This document shows, piece by piece, positions 26,409 through 34,866 of a stretch of 64,000 nt of DNA (its first letter is position 1; each line of letters begins with the position of its first letter). The stretch lies in assembly GCF_006716235.1 (NCBI RefSeq), contig NZ_VFOR01000001.1, positions 310,001 through 374,000 on the forward strand, in the 5' to 3' direction. The stretch comes from Propioniferax innocua (GTDB taxonomy: Bacteria > Actinomycetota > Actinomycetes > Propionibacteriales > Propionibacteriaceae). The position numbers and the translations under genes were made by a program. A model generated the notes under the pieces. That model did no database searches. It was not told where the DNA came from and saw nothing but the letters and a program-made list of their open reading frames with translations.

Positions 26409-28781
26409 TCACTCGGCTCCGGTCAGCCGGTTCCATCCGATGGTGCGGTAGTCCTCGAACATCTGGCTGCAGAGGCGTCCGTAGCCCTCCTCGCGAATAC
26501 AGTGTTCAGCCTGCGTCGGGTATCCATATTTGCTCCGTTCCCACCCCTGCGCAGCCCAGTGCTCGAAGATCTTCCCCTGCACAGGCCAGGCTCCTGTCTT
26601 CGGCGACCAGTAGATATGACCCTTCTCGTGCTGGAAACGCTGGTAGCAGCCACCATCACGCAGGCCACAGATCTCATCGGTCACGGGAAACCCGAACCGG
26701 CCTTTCTCCCAGCCAGTGCTGCCGTAGCGGGCGTGGATCATCCCACGGGTGAAGTGCGCTCCGGTCGCAGGAGACCAGTAGATGTGGGTGTCCTCCTTCT
26801 CGAACCGCTGGAAGCAGCCACCATCACGCAGGCCACAGATCTCATCGGTCGTGGGGAAGCCGAGCCGCGGGTTGGCCTCGTATCCGAGCTGGCCGTACTT
26901 CCCATGGATCTTGCCACGCGTGAAGTGGGCTCCCGTCTCCGGCGACCAGTAGATGTGCCCGCCGTGGTGCTGGAAGCGCTGGAAACAACCACCACTGATG
27001 CTGCAGTCCTCGTCGGTGACCGGATAGCCCAGAGCGTGGTTCTCCCAGCCCATGGACGCGTACTTGCGCAGGATCTCGCCCTTGGCGAAATGTGCCCCGG
27101 TGGCCGGGGACCAGAACATGGTGCCGCCGGTGAAGCGTTGGCTGGCGCCGCCGTCGCGCAGGCCGGTGGCCTCACCCGTCGTGGGCAGGCCGAGAGTCCG
27201 GTCCCCACCCATCTCGACATACCGCTCACCGATCGCACCAACGACCGCGTGAGTTCCGGTTGCGGGCGACCAGTACACGCGTCCGTTCTCGAACACCTGG
27301 ACGCGTGCGCCCGGCGTGAACGTATCGGATTCACAGCTCTGCGGCGCGCCCAGTTCTGGATGTTCGGCGGCGTACTTGCCGATCTCGCCATATGGCTGGC
27401 ACTCGGAGAGGTCGAACGGTTCGACGCGGATGTAGTCGATCTGGTCGTTGTGCTCGGCGAAAGGCTGCGAGTCATCCACGGCGGGAGCCCAGCCGCCACT
27501 CTCGGGGAACTTCACACCGACCACCGACTGCCATGCGTAGTCGTTCATCACGTGGCTGAACTTCTCCTGGGTGAGCCCGATCGTCTCGGGCGTCACATGC
27601 GGTCCCTTGTCACCGTCCAGAGGTTCACCGTCGAGGTAGTAACGGATGGCGTACCCGTCGTACTCGACGCGCCATGTGTGCCACTCGCCCGGGAGATCCT
27701 TCTTCGTGCCGACGCTGTAGCGCGGGAATCCCGAGGGGCCGCAGTCCATGTGCGTCGTGGCCACCGATCCGTCGGTTCCCCAGACCTCGAGCACGTCCAT
27801 CTCGGCGATGTTGGTGTCCGGGTATTCTTCCCGGCAGAACTGCTGATCGTTGTGCGTCCAGGCAGCCAGCGTCAGGCCCTCGTGCGGGGTGTCCATCTTC
27901 GCGCGGATCTCCATCACCTTGGGAGTTCCGTGCACGTGTCGGCTGAGCATCCGCGAGCCCGAGTAGATCGTCTGCTTCCCGTCGGGGCAGACCCTTTCAG
28001 TGGCGTTCGCGTCGGTCAGCGGCTCATCGGCGTTGTCCACGCAATGGCGACGCGACCGCAGGTTGAGCACTCCGTCACCCTCATCATTGGTGATGACGCT
28101 GACGTTCTCGGCGACATTCCGGCTCTTGCCCTTCCCGCCGCTGTCGTAGACGTACCAGCTCTTCGACAGCCCGTTCTCGTTGAACTCGTCGCCGCGATCG
28201 AGCGGATAATCCGGGTGAACGGTGAACCGGTGTTCCCACGAGGTCTGCCCGATGAGCAGCAGGCTGTTCCCGTTGGGACGAGCTTCGATCGTCAGCGGAT
28301 CGCCCCCGTACTCGGACAGGTCGTTCCAACTGTTCGGGGTGAGGCGCCGCTCCTGGCCCTCGTGGATCACGAGGTAGTGCATGCCCCATTGCCCGGGGGC
28401 GTGTACGCGTTGCTCCTTGTCGTGGAAGCGGGGAGCCGTAGGCTCGAACACGAAGGGGAACTCGTGTCGCCACGTCTTGGTGCTGCCGTCACTCGCGGTT
28501 GCGACGAACTCGATCCACTGGGAGCGTTCCGGCTGGGCGAACTCGACCTCGTGAGTGCCCGGTGTCACATCGGTGCCGTCGGCGGAGTACACGACACCGT
28601 CGATGTCCGGGATCGTGAAGGTGGATGCACGGTCGTCGTAGGTCGGCTGGGTGAGAGCTGCACGTTGGTGAACGGTCGGGCTGGGCGGCTCGGCGGGTTC
28701 GGCGTGCGCCACAACGCCACCGGACAACGCCACGGAGGCCGCGACGGCCAGTGCGGCCGCGCCACGGACAAGGCGGTTCAT
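26409..28781 (-). CDS. Secreted GH16-like glycoside hydrolase with C-terminal LGFP repeats
   Basis: 790 residues. ATG at 28781 with GGAG upstream gives a Sec signal peptide (RGAAALAVAASVALSGGVVAHA). An N-terminal beta-rich region is followed by a GH16-like lectin/laminarinase fold (about residues 185-430) with the catalytic pattern E-M-D-V-L-E inside NIAEMDVLEVWG. The last 330 or so residues form about six LGFP-type repeats, each with YWSPATGAH and GFPTTDE-like cores; such repeats anchor corynebacterial proteins to the envelope. Likely an extracellular polysaccharide hydrolase held at the cell surface. Two neighbouring repeats are nearly identical at DNA level (26640-26690 and 26811-26860). 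Confidence 0.87.
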   Translation of the reverse strand: MNRLVRGAAALAVAASVALSGGVVAHAEPAEPPSPTVHQRAALTQPTYDDRASTFTIPDIDGVVYSADGTDVTPGTHEVEFAQPERSQWIEFVATASDGSTKTWRHEFPFVFEPTAPRFHDKEQRVHAPGQWGMHYLVIHEGQERRLTPNSWNDLSEYGGDPLTIEARPNGNSLLLIGQTSWEHRFTVHPDYPLDRGDEFNENGLSKSWYVYDSGGKGKSRNVAENVSVITNDEGDGVLNLRSRRHCVDNADEPLTDANATERVCPDGKQTIYSGSRMLSRHVHGTPKVMEIRAKMDTPHEGLTLAAWTHNDQQFCREEYPDTNIAEMDVLEVWGTDGSVATTHMDCGPSGFPRYSVGTKKDLPGEWHTWRVEYDGYAIRYYLDGEPLDGDKGPHVTPETIGLTQEKFSHVMNDYAWQSVVGVKFPESGGWAPAVDDSQPFAEHNDQIDYIRVEPFDLSECQPYGEIGKYAAEHPELGAPQSCESDTFTPGARVQVFENGRVYWSPATGTHAVVGAIGERYVEMGGDRTLGLPTTGEATGLRDGGASQRFTGGTMFWSPATGAHFAKGEILRKYASMGWENHALGYPVTDEDCSISGGCFQRFQHHGGHIYWSPETGAHFTRGKIHGKYGQLGYEANPRLGFPTTDEICGLRDGGCFQRFEKEDTHIYWSPATGAHFTRGMIHARYGSTGWEKGRFGFPVTDEICGLRDGGCYQRFQHEKGHIYWSPKTGAWPVQGKIFEHWAAQGWERSKYGYPTQAEHCIREEGYGRLCSQMFEDYRTIGWNRLTGAE

Positions 28782-28867
28782 GGAAACTCCTATGAAGGAT
28801 GCAGGGGAAGTGTCACCATGTGAACACCCCTCGCCCCTCATATTCTGAGGACACTCTCACCTTTACC

Positions 28868-28886
28868 AACCTGTGACGCACAGGTT
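28868..28886. promoter_or_regulatory. Inverted repeat AACCTGTG-acg-CACAGGTT upstream of hisS
   Basis: Perfect 8-base arms spaced 3 bases, in the divergent region between the GH16 gene and hisS. May be an operator or the leader hairpin of hisS; TAGGCT follows at 28895-28900. Confidence 0.35.
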
Positions 28887-28932
28887 CGCCGCGATAGGCT
28901 CGTCCGGCACGTTCACGTCCGAGGAGAGTTCC

Positions 28933-30240
28933 ATGAGCCGTCCGCGTCCCATCTCCGGTTACCCCGAGTTCCTGCCCGCCGGGTACGCCGTCGAGCAGAA
29001 GGTGCTCGATGCGTTGCGGCATGTGTTCGAGCTCCATGGTTTCGCCGGGATCGAGACGCGGGCCGTCGAGCCCCTCGAGGTGCTGCTGCGCAAGGGGGAG
29101 ATCGACAAGGAGGTCTTCACCGTGCGTCGGCTGCACGCCGAGGCCGATGCCGCCGATGAGATGGCCCTGCACTTCGACCTCACCGTGCCGTTCGCCCGTT
29201 ACGTCCTCGAGAACGCCGGGCACCTGGCGTTCCCGTTCCGCCGCTATCAGATGCAGAAGGTGTGGCGCGGTGAACGTCCGCAGGAGGGCCGTTACCGCGA
29301 GTTCCGTCAGGCCGACATCGACATCGTCGGCGACGGCCAACTCGCCCCGCACCACGACACCGAGATCGCGCTGGTCGCCGTCGAAGGGTTCGAGCGCCTG
29401 CACACCGATGTGGGCACGCCACCGGTGCGTCTGCACGTGAACAACCGCAAACTCGCCCAGGGCTTCTACGAGGGTCTCGGCATCGACGACACCGCCGCGG
29501 TGCTGCAGCGCGTCGACAAGTACGACAAGATCGGCCCCGAGAAGGTCACCGAACTGCTCACCACCGAACTCGGCCTGTCCGACGCCGTGGCCCGCCAGTG
29601 CGTCGCTCTCGCCGACATCCAGACCACCGACGCTTCATTCGTCGATCAGGTACGGGCGCTGGGGGTCACCTCGGAACTGCTCGAGACCGGCTTGGAGGAG
29701 CTGGTCGCCCTGGTGGAGACCGCCGGTGCTGCGGCTCCCGACCGCATCGTCGCCGATCTGAAGATCGCGCGTGGCCTCGACTACTACACCGGCACGGTCT
29801 ACGAGACCGAACTGGTCGGTTTCGAGCACATCGGCTCGGTCGGTTCGGGCGGCCGCTATGATTCGCTCGCCTCCGACGGCAAACGCACCTACCCCGGCGT
29901 CGGGTTCTCCTTCGGCGTGAGCCGACTGCTGGTGCCACTGATCACCAAGGGCGAGCTGCAGGCGTCCCGCCCGGTGCCCACGTGCGTGCTGGTGGCAGTC
30001 GATTCGGAGGACACCCGCGCCGAAGCCACCGCCATCGCCCAGAAACTGCGATCCCGCGGTGTCCCCTGCGAGGTGGCTCCCAAGGCCGACAAGTTCGGCA
30101 AGCAGATCCGGTACGCCGACCGGCGTCAGATCCCCTACGTGTGGTTCGGCACCGACCAGGTCAAGGACATCCGCTCGGGCGAACAGGTGCAGGCCGACGC
30201 CGCGTCATGGATGCCCGCCGCCAAGGACCTCACGCGCTGA
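28933..30240 (+). CDS. hisS: Histidine--tRNA ligase
   Basis: 435-residue class II synthetase. Motif 2 region WRGERPQEGRYREFRQADI, the histidine-specific loop RGLDYYTGTVYE, motif 3 SVGSGGRYDSL and GVGFSFGVSRL, and the C-terminal anticodon domain are present. ATG at 28933 has GAGGAG upstream; the open frame to 28873 is not needed. Part of the conserved hisS/aspS/alaS neighbourhood. Confidence 0.97.
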   Translation: MSRPRPISGYPEFLPAGYAVEQKVLDALRHVFELHGFAGIETRAVEPLEVLLRKGEIDKEVFTVRRLHAEADAADEMALHFDLTVPFARYVLENAGHLAFPFRRYQMQKVWRGERPQEGRYREFRQADIDIVGDGQLAPHHDTEIALVAVEGFERLHTDVGTPPVRLHVNNRKLAQGFYEGLGIDDTAAVLQRVDKYDKIGPEKVTELLTTELGLSDAVARQCVALADIQTTDASFVDQVRALGVTSELLETGLEELVALVETAGAAAPDRIVADLKIARGLDYYTGTVYETELVGFEHIGSVGSGGRYDSLASDGKRTYPGVGFSFGVSRLLVPLITKGELQASRPVPTCVLVAVDSEDTRAEATAIAQKLRSRGVPCEVAPKADKFGKQIRYADRRQIPYVWFGTDQVKDIRSGEQVQADAASWMPAAKDLTR

Positions 30241-30566
30241 GGGGCTCGAACGACCCAGGGATGGGCTGACTCGCGCGGAGAATCTGTCCAAATACCTTCT
30301 GGCCTTTGCGCTCTTAACTTTCGATCCCTTTTTGCAAGAACTTCTTGCAGCGAGTCTGACGATGTGAGACCTTGAGGCCACTCGATCACACGATAATGGA
30401 ACTCGGGAGGATCTGCTGTGACCAGAGCGTTCACAAAGGAACCGTCGACGGTGTCGGCCCAAAATGGCAGCGTTGCTGGGCATCGCACCTTCTCGTTCGA
30501 TGGAGTGCCGAACGTTTCCTCCAGTCCCGTCTGGACTGACGGGGCTCTTCACTCGGAACGCCGCAA
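30241..30566. other. Intergenic region with 17-bp perfect palindrome
   Basis: 326 bases without a credible gene; short open frames here have no ribosome binding site or recognisable product. The one clear feature is the palindrome at 30333-30349, listed separately. No terminator hairpin with a T-run was found after hisS. Confidence 0.6.
30333..30349. promoter_or_regulatory. Perfect palindrome TGCAAGAA-C-TTCTTGCA, putative operator
   Basis: Two 8-base arms around one central base, about 220 bases upstream of the lipoprotein that heads the export operon. Such odd-centred perfect dyads are typical of TetR/MarR-type sites. It lacks a following T-run on the plus strand, so it is less likely a terminator. 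Confidence 0.5.
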
Positions 30567-31256
30567 ATGCAGATGATGACGCACAATCGCAATCACACCA
30601 GATACGGCTGTCTCCTCATCGCAACGGCCGCGCTTGGTTCGGTGGTTCTGGCTGGTTGCTCTTCCCCGGCTCCTGATCCCGACCCCACCCCCATTTCTGG
30701 CGCGAGCCAAGCGGAGCAGTCGGACGCTGAAATTCTGAAGCAGCAGCTCGATGCGGCATGGGAGCGCGCCAAACAGCGAGCCCCGAATCTCACGGATGAG
30801 GATCGACCTGAGGTGCAACAGGTGCGGTCCATCACGCTCGATGAGCACCCGCAGGTGATCGTGGATTGTCTCCATAAAGCAGGTTTCCCTGAGGTAACCG
30901 CGGAGGAGGGTGCAGTTACCTACTCGGTTGCTGACGAGGCGCAGGGCGCGGCACTGGCGTTGGCCCACTACACGTGCGTCGCGGAATATCCGCTGGACCC
31001 GAAGTTCGAGCGTCCGCTGACCGATGAACAGTTACGCAAACTGTATGACCATTACACCGGTCCCCTGCGTGAATGTGTCGAGACCGAAGGCCACGAGGTA
31101 TCCGAACCTCCCACGTTCGAGAAATTTGTGGAAGATCACCGCAGCGAGACGGGCACGTGGGATCCGATCTCGGAGGCTTCGGCAAACCTGAACGGGTCAC
31201 AAGTACAGGCGCTCATGGACAAGTGTCCGGACACACCACCGGACTTGTACGACTGA
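30567..31256 (+). CDS. Lipoprotein of unknown function
   Basis: 229 residues with a lipoprotein signal: basic n-region (HNRNHTRYGC), hydrophobic LLIATAALGSVVLAGC and lipobox LAGC, then a low-complexity P/D/S linker. The mature part has several cysteines (VDCLHKAGF, HYTCVAEY, LRECVETEG, MDKCPDTP) that could form disulfides. No recognised family. The gene ends 22 bases before the membrane fusion protein gene and probably belongs to the same export operon. Any of the three ATG codons in MQMM could be the start. Confidence 0.8.
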   Translation: MQMMTHNRNHTRYGCLLIATAALGSVVLAGCSSPAPDPDPTPISGASQAEQSDAEILKQQLDAAWERAKQRAPNLTDEDRPEVQQVRSITLDEHPQVIVDCLHKAGFPEVTAEEGAVTYSVADEAQGAALALAHYTCVAEYPLDPKFERPLTDEQLRKLYDHYTGPLRECVETEGHEVSEPPTFEKFVEDHRSETGTWDPISEASANLNGSQVQALMDKCPDTPPDLYD

Positions 31257-31277
31257 CCTCCACAACGGACTGATCTG

Positions 31278-32327
31278 ATGCAAAGAACCCTCGGCTGGCT
31301 GGTGACGCTGGCGCTGGTGGCGATCGCCGCTTTTGCTGGCGGCTGGGCGGTGCGCACCTTGAACACACCGGTGGCAGCACCGCCTCCTGAGCCACCCACC
31401 ACCGTCACCGTCACCGAGGGTGAGGTCGCCGATACCCTCACGCTCGGGGCCACGGTCACATGGCGTACCGAACCGTTGGGTTTCAACCATGCCGAAGGCA
31501 CCCTGACAGCCCTGCCGCGCTCCGGCCAGACGGTCAACGCCGGACAGGTGCTCTACGAGGTCGATGCCCGGCCGGTGATTCTCGCCCGTGGCGAGGTCCC
31601 CATGTACCGCGATTTGGCTCGGGGCGACAAGGGCGACGATGTTCAACAGCTCCAAGAATTCCTGTCCGATCTCGGATATTTGTGGGCAGCCCCCATCGGT
31701 AAGTTCGGACCCGCCACAGAGACTGCGGTCAAGCAGTGGCAGCGCGACCTTGGCCTTCACGACGATGCCCGGGTACGCCGCGGCGATGTGATGTTCCTCC
31801 CCCGCGTCCCGGCCACTGTCACCCCCACATCGGAAGCAGCCGTCGGCCGGGGTGTGTCCGGTGGCGATGTGGTGCTGTCGCGCCTGGCCGATGACCCTTC
31901 GGTGTCGCTGTCGCTGACCGAGGGCCAGCGTGCTCTGGTCACCGAGGACATGACCGTGCACGCCCGCTCGCCCAAGGGCACCGAGCTACGTGGGCACATC
32001 GGCGGATTCCGCAACAGTGAGCAAGGTTTCACCGCTGACCTGCGAACAAAGGGTGACCGCCCGTTGTGCGCCGACGTGTGCAAGGAGTTCGAGCAGGGTG
32101 ACACGCTCATGGTCACCGTCGAACAGGTCACCGCGACCAAGGGTTTGTTGGTGCCGGTCACCGCGATCGAAACCGATGCCGCCGGGGCCACGTGGGTCCG
32201 TCCCGCCGGTAGCACCGGAGGCGACCGTGACCGGGTCGAAGTGCAGGTCCTCGCCGTGGCCGACGGCCAGGCCGCTGTGGAAGGCGATATCGCCAGCGGT
32301 GACGAACTCATCGTCGGTGGCGCCTGA
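31278..32327 (+). CDS. Periplasmic adaptor-like protein with peptidoglycan-binding domain
   Basis: 349 residues: N-terminal membrane helix (LVTLALVAIAAFAGGWAV), a short beta-barrel/lipoyl-like half with SGQTVNAGQVLYEVDARPV, a PG_binding_1 domain (about residues 110-170; GDKGDDVQQLQEFLSDLGYL), and further barrel domains. This arrangement resembles HlyD/MacA adaptors adapted to Gram-positive walls. The stop overlaps the ATPase start by one base (TGATG), so the three following genes form one transporter: adaptor, ATPase and FtsX/MacB-like permease. Substrate unknown, possibly an antimicrobial peptide. Confidence 0.86.
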   Translation: MQRTLGWLVTLALVAIAAFAGGWAVRTLNTPVAAPPPEPPTTVTVTEGEVADTLTLGATVTWRTEPLGFNHAEGTLTALPRSGQTVNAGQVLYEVDARPVILARGEVPMYRDLARGDKGDDVQQLQEFLSDLGYLWAAPIGKFGPATETAVKQWQRDLGLHDDARVRRGDVMFLPRVPATVTPTSEAAVGRGVSGGDVVLSRLADDPSVSLSLTEGQRALVTEDMTVHARSPKGTELRGHIGGFRNSEQGFTADLRTKGDRPLCADVCKEFEQGDTLMVTVEQVTATKGLLVPVTAIETDAAGATWVRPAGSTGGDRDRVEVQVLAVADGQAAVEGDIASGDELIVGGA

Positions 32328-32974
32328 TGGGCGCGGTTCTGACCACCGACGAGCTCACCTTCACCTATCCCCGCGCTCGGGAGCCGGTGATCTCTGACTG
32401 GACCGGGTCATTCGATGCCGGCACCATGACCGCGCTGGTCGGTGCCAGCGGATCGGGCAAGTCCACGCTGCTGTTCCTGCTGGGGTTGATGATGAAGCCC
32501 ACCTCGGGAACCGTCACCGTCCAGGGCATCGATGCCACTGCCAGCCATGATGCCCATCGCTCTCACCTGCGGGCCCACCGCTATGGCTTCATCTTCCAGG
32601 ACGCCTGTCTTGATCCACGTCGCAGCGTCATCGCCAATATCCTGCAGCCTGCGACACTGCGCGGTACTTCGCACAAGACCCTGCGCTCTTGCGCCGAGGA
32701 GATGATGCAGGAGATGGGCGTCACCGTGCCGCCGCAGCGGCGCCCCGGACAGATCTCCGGTGGGCAGGCTCAGCGCATCGCACTGTGCCGCGCTCTGCTG
32801 CACGATCCGCCGATCATCCTGGCCGATGAACCCACCGGAAACCTCGACCCCGCATCTGCCGAAGTCGTCGTCGCCGAGCTGCGTCGCCGCGCCGACAAAG
32901 GAGCATGCGTCCTCATCGTCACTCACACTCCCGCCGTCGCCGAGGCCTGCGATGAGACCATCGAACTGGGCTGA
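32327..32974 (+). CDS. MacB/LolD-type ABC transporter ATP-binding protein
   Basis: 215 residues. Walker A GASGSGKST, Q-loop IFQDACLD, signature ISGGQAQRIAL, Walker B ILADEPTGNLD and H-loop IVTHTP are all intact. The sequence type groups with LolD/MacB/FtsE ATPases that energise mechanotransmission rather than translocation. Overlaps the adaptor gene and lies 2 bases before the permease gene. Confidence 0.95.
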   Translation: MGAVLTTDELTFTYPRAREPVISDWTGSFDAGTMTALVGASGSGKSTLLFLLGLMMKPTSGTVTVQGIDATASHDAHRSHLRAHRYGFIFQDACLDPRRSVIANILQPATLRGTSHKTLRSCAEEMMQEMGVTVPPQRRPGQISGGQAQRIALCRALLHDPPIILADEPTGNLDPASAEVVVAELRRRADKGACVLIVTHTPAVAEACDETIELG

Positions 32975-32976
32975 TC

Positions 32977-34104
32977 GTGATGAAACATCTGCCGCACCTG
33001 TTCGTTGAAGCTCTCCGAGAGATTCGCGCCCACGGATCCCAGTCGGTGATCGGGATCTGCATCATTGCAGCCACGGTCGTCGCGGTGGCGGTCACCTACG
33101 GGCGGGCGGTCAGCACCGCAGAAGAGGCCATTGCCTCGATCGACACCGCAGCCGCACGCACGATCACCGTCCGGTTCGGGCCCAATGCCGACGTCACCGT
33201 CGCTGACATCGAGCCCTTCAGCCGCGTCACCACCGTCCATGACCTGACCGTGCTGGGGCCTGCCCGTGACACCCACAACAGCTTCGTGCCCGGAGACGAA
33301 GTGACGCTGCGCGACTGCTACTCCTCCGAACGCTCGAGCCTGTGTCCGACCCCTCGCACAGCCCCGCCCTACCCTGCGCGGGCCACCGAGCCGACCATGC
33401 GTGTCCTCGGGTTCAGCGACGATGTCGGCGCGGTCACCGACACCCATCGAACCCTCACCCTCACCGCGACGGCACACGATCACATGACCATGCCGGAATC
33501 CGCTCTCACCCAGACCGTCGTGACCCCGGCCATGCCCCATTCTGATGCGCCAGAGCCAGAAGCCCAGGAAGCAGACGACAGTGTGAGCCTCATGCTCGTG
33601 ACCGCCTCTTCCCCTGGATCCGTCGCCGATCTGGTCGACATGATCACCAAATCGTTCGGGCATCTTGACCCGGGTGATCTGGTGGTTGATCACCACCTCG
33701 ACCTCATCGAATTGCGCGACCAGCTCGACGACACGCTGCTGGCCGGAACACGAGCCCAAGCCCTGGGAGCGCTGGCCGTGGCCGGGACCATGCTGGCCCT
33801 CGCAGAGTTCTCGGCAGCCCGCTCCAGGCGTCGTTTCGCCGGACTCCAACGAGCCCTCGGGGCCAGCCGCATCCAGATCATCACCATCGCAGTGTGTCGG
33901 TCGGTGATCGTCGGCTGCCTCGGAGCCCTGACCGGCGTCGCCGCCTCGGTGGGCATCACCGCAATATGGTTCGACGCAACACCACCGTGGCGATTCCTCG
34001 CGGCATTGGCCATCACCGCAGAACTGGTGGTCGTCATCGCCTCAGTCGCCCCCGCCTGGTACTCAGCAACCCGAGACCCCATGGCAGAACTCCGCGTCCC
34101 CTGA
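32977..34104 (+). CDS. FtsX/MacB-like ABC transporter permease
   Basis: 375 residues: N-terminal helix (GICIIAATVVAVAVTYGRAV), a large extracytoplasmic domain of about 200 residues, and three C-terminal helices with AQALGALAVAGTMLALAEFSA, RSVIVGCLGALTGVAASVGI and LAALAITAELVVVIASVAP. The topology matches MacB/FtsX permeases. ATG at 32977 comes after an ATCGTG stretch; GTG at 32974 is an alternative. Last gene of the 30567-34104 unit. Confidence 0.9.
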   Translation: MMKHLPHLFVEALREIRAHGSQSVIGICIIAATVVAVAVTYGRAVSTAEEAIASIDTAAARTITVRFGPNADVTVADIEPFSRVTTVHDLTVLGPARDTHNSFVPGDEVTLRDCYSSERSSLCPTPRTAPPYPARATEPTMRVLGFSDDVGAVTDTHRTLTLTATAHDHMTMPESALTQTVVTPAMPHSDAPEPEAQEADDSVSLMLVTASSPGSVADLVDMITKSFGHLDPGDLVVDHHLDLIELRDQLDDTLLAGTRAQALGALAVAGTMLALAEFSAARSRRRFAGLQRALGASRIQIITIAVCRSVIVGCLGALTGVAASVGITAIWFDATPPWRFLAALAITAELVVVIASVAPAWYSATRDPMAELRVP

Positions 34105-34217
34105 ACACATGGTCTTTCCCATCAGCGGAGTCCTGAATTGGCGCTCCCACAGTCACGATATGGATAACGTTCAGGGCCGTGAAGAATGAAGGCCGCATTG
34201 CAGGTGTGGTGCAGGGA

Positions 34218-34580
34218 TCAGGTCTGTGGAGGCGTATTTCTGCGAGCCCACATGGGACGACCATCCTCATGCAGGGGCACGAATCCTGAGTTTCCCACAG
34301 CGATCACGCGGGCCGACCCTTCGAAGGACGCCGAGGCGATTGTCTCGTCAAGATGGACGAAGAACAGTCCTTCAACATCATCGTCATACCCGTCGGCGAG
34401 ATCCTGCCAATCCTGCACGGACCCTCGAATCTGGATGGGTGGGTCCAACGGCCCAAGCCCCGGGCTGTAACGGATCTCGACCACCGAGTCAGAAATCAGG
34501 TATGCGTCATCTCCATCTTCCACCAGACGCTCCTGAATACGCCGAGGAAGCCCCATTGCGACTGACCCAGAGTTCTTCAT
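34218..34580 (-). CDS. Hypothetical protein
   Basis: 120 residues, acidic in the middle (LADGYDDDVEGLFFVHLDE), no signal peptide or membrane segment, and no family recognised. Amino acid composition and wobble-position GC look coding. There is no clear ribosome binding site; ATG at 34556 is an internal alternative. It stands alone between the export operon and the IS-bounded region. Confidence 0.5.
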   Translation of the reverse strand: MKNSGSVAMGLPRRIQERLVEDGDDAYLISDSVVEIRYSPGLGPLDPPIQIRGSVQDWQDLADGYDDDVEGLFFVHLDETIASASFEGSARVIAVGNSGFVPLHEDGRPMWARRNTPPQT

Positions 34581-34598
34581 ACGGGCTTCACATCACAG

Positions 34599-34850
34599 TT
34601 GTTGACCGGGAACATGGTGATCACCTTATTCAAGCGTCACAACGACGCTCTGCTCGACGGGGGCTCCGAGATGGCCTGCGGCTGGGTGACCGACCGGTTC
34701 GGAGTCGCCTGGCAGGTCTCTCCACTCGAGCTCCTCACCCTGGTGAACGACCCCGACCCGGACCGCGCGCTGGCGGTCAACCGCGCCATGCAACAGCAGA
34801 GGAGCATCGACATGGACCCCATCCGGGACGCGGTGGCCGCCTGCGGGTGA
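34599..34850 (+). pseudogene. C-terminal remnant of a VOC/PhnB-like protein
   Basis: The last 75 or so residues match the C-terminal half of PhnB-type VOC proteins: ALLDGGSEMACGWVTDRFGV, then AWQVSP and the terminal ID-x-D-P-I-R-D-A pattern. Residues before about position 8 are not family-like, and the first VOC half is missing. It stops 12 bases before the target duplication of the left IS copy, so a deletion near the IS probably removed the start. TTG at 34599 would only make a truncated, non-functional fold. Confidence 0.65.
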
Positions 34851-34866
34851 CATACGAGATGACTAG

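Noticed and set aside
26385-28823. An 812-codon plus-strand frame opposite the GH16/LGFP gene
   Set aside because: Antisense shadow; the minus-strand product has a signal peptide, catalytic motif and repeats, while the plus-strand translation resembles nothing.
30329-30349. Rho-independent terminator of hisS
   Set aside because: The T-run precedes the palindrome on the plus strand instead of following it, and the single-base centre cannot form a loop without opening several pairs.
30135-30552. Minus-strand open frames in the gap after hisS
   Set aside because: No ribosome binding site, no recognisable product, and they partly overlap the hisS coding end.
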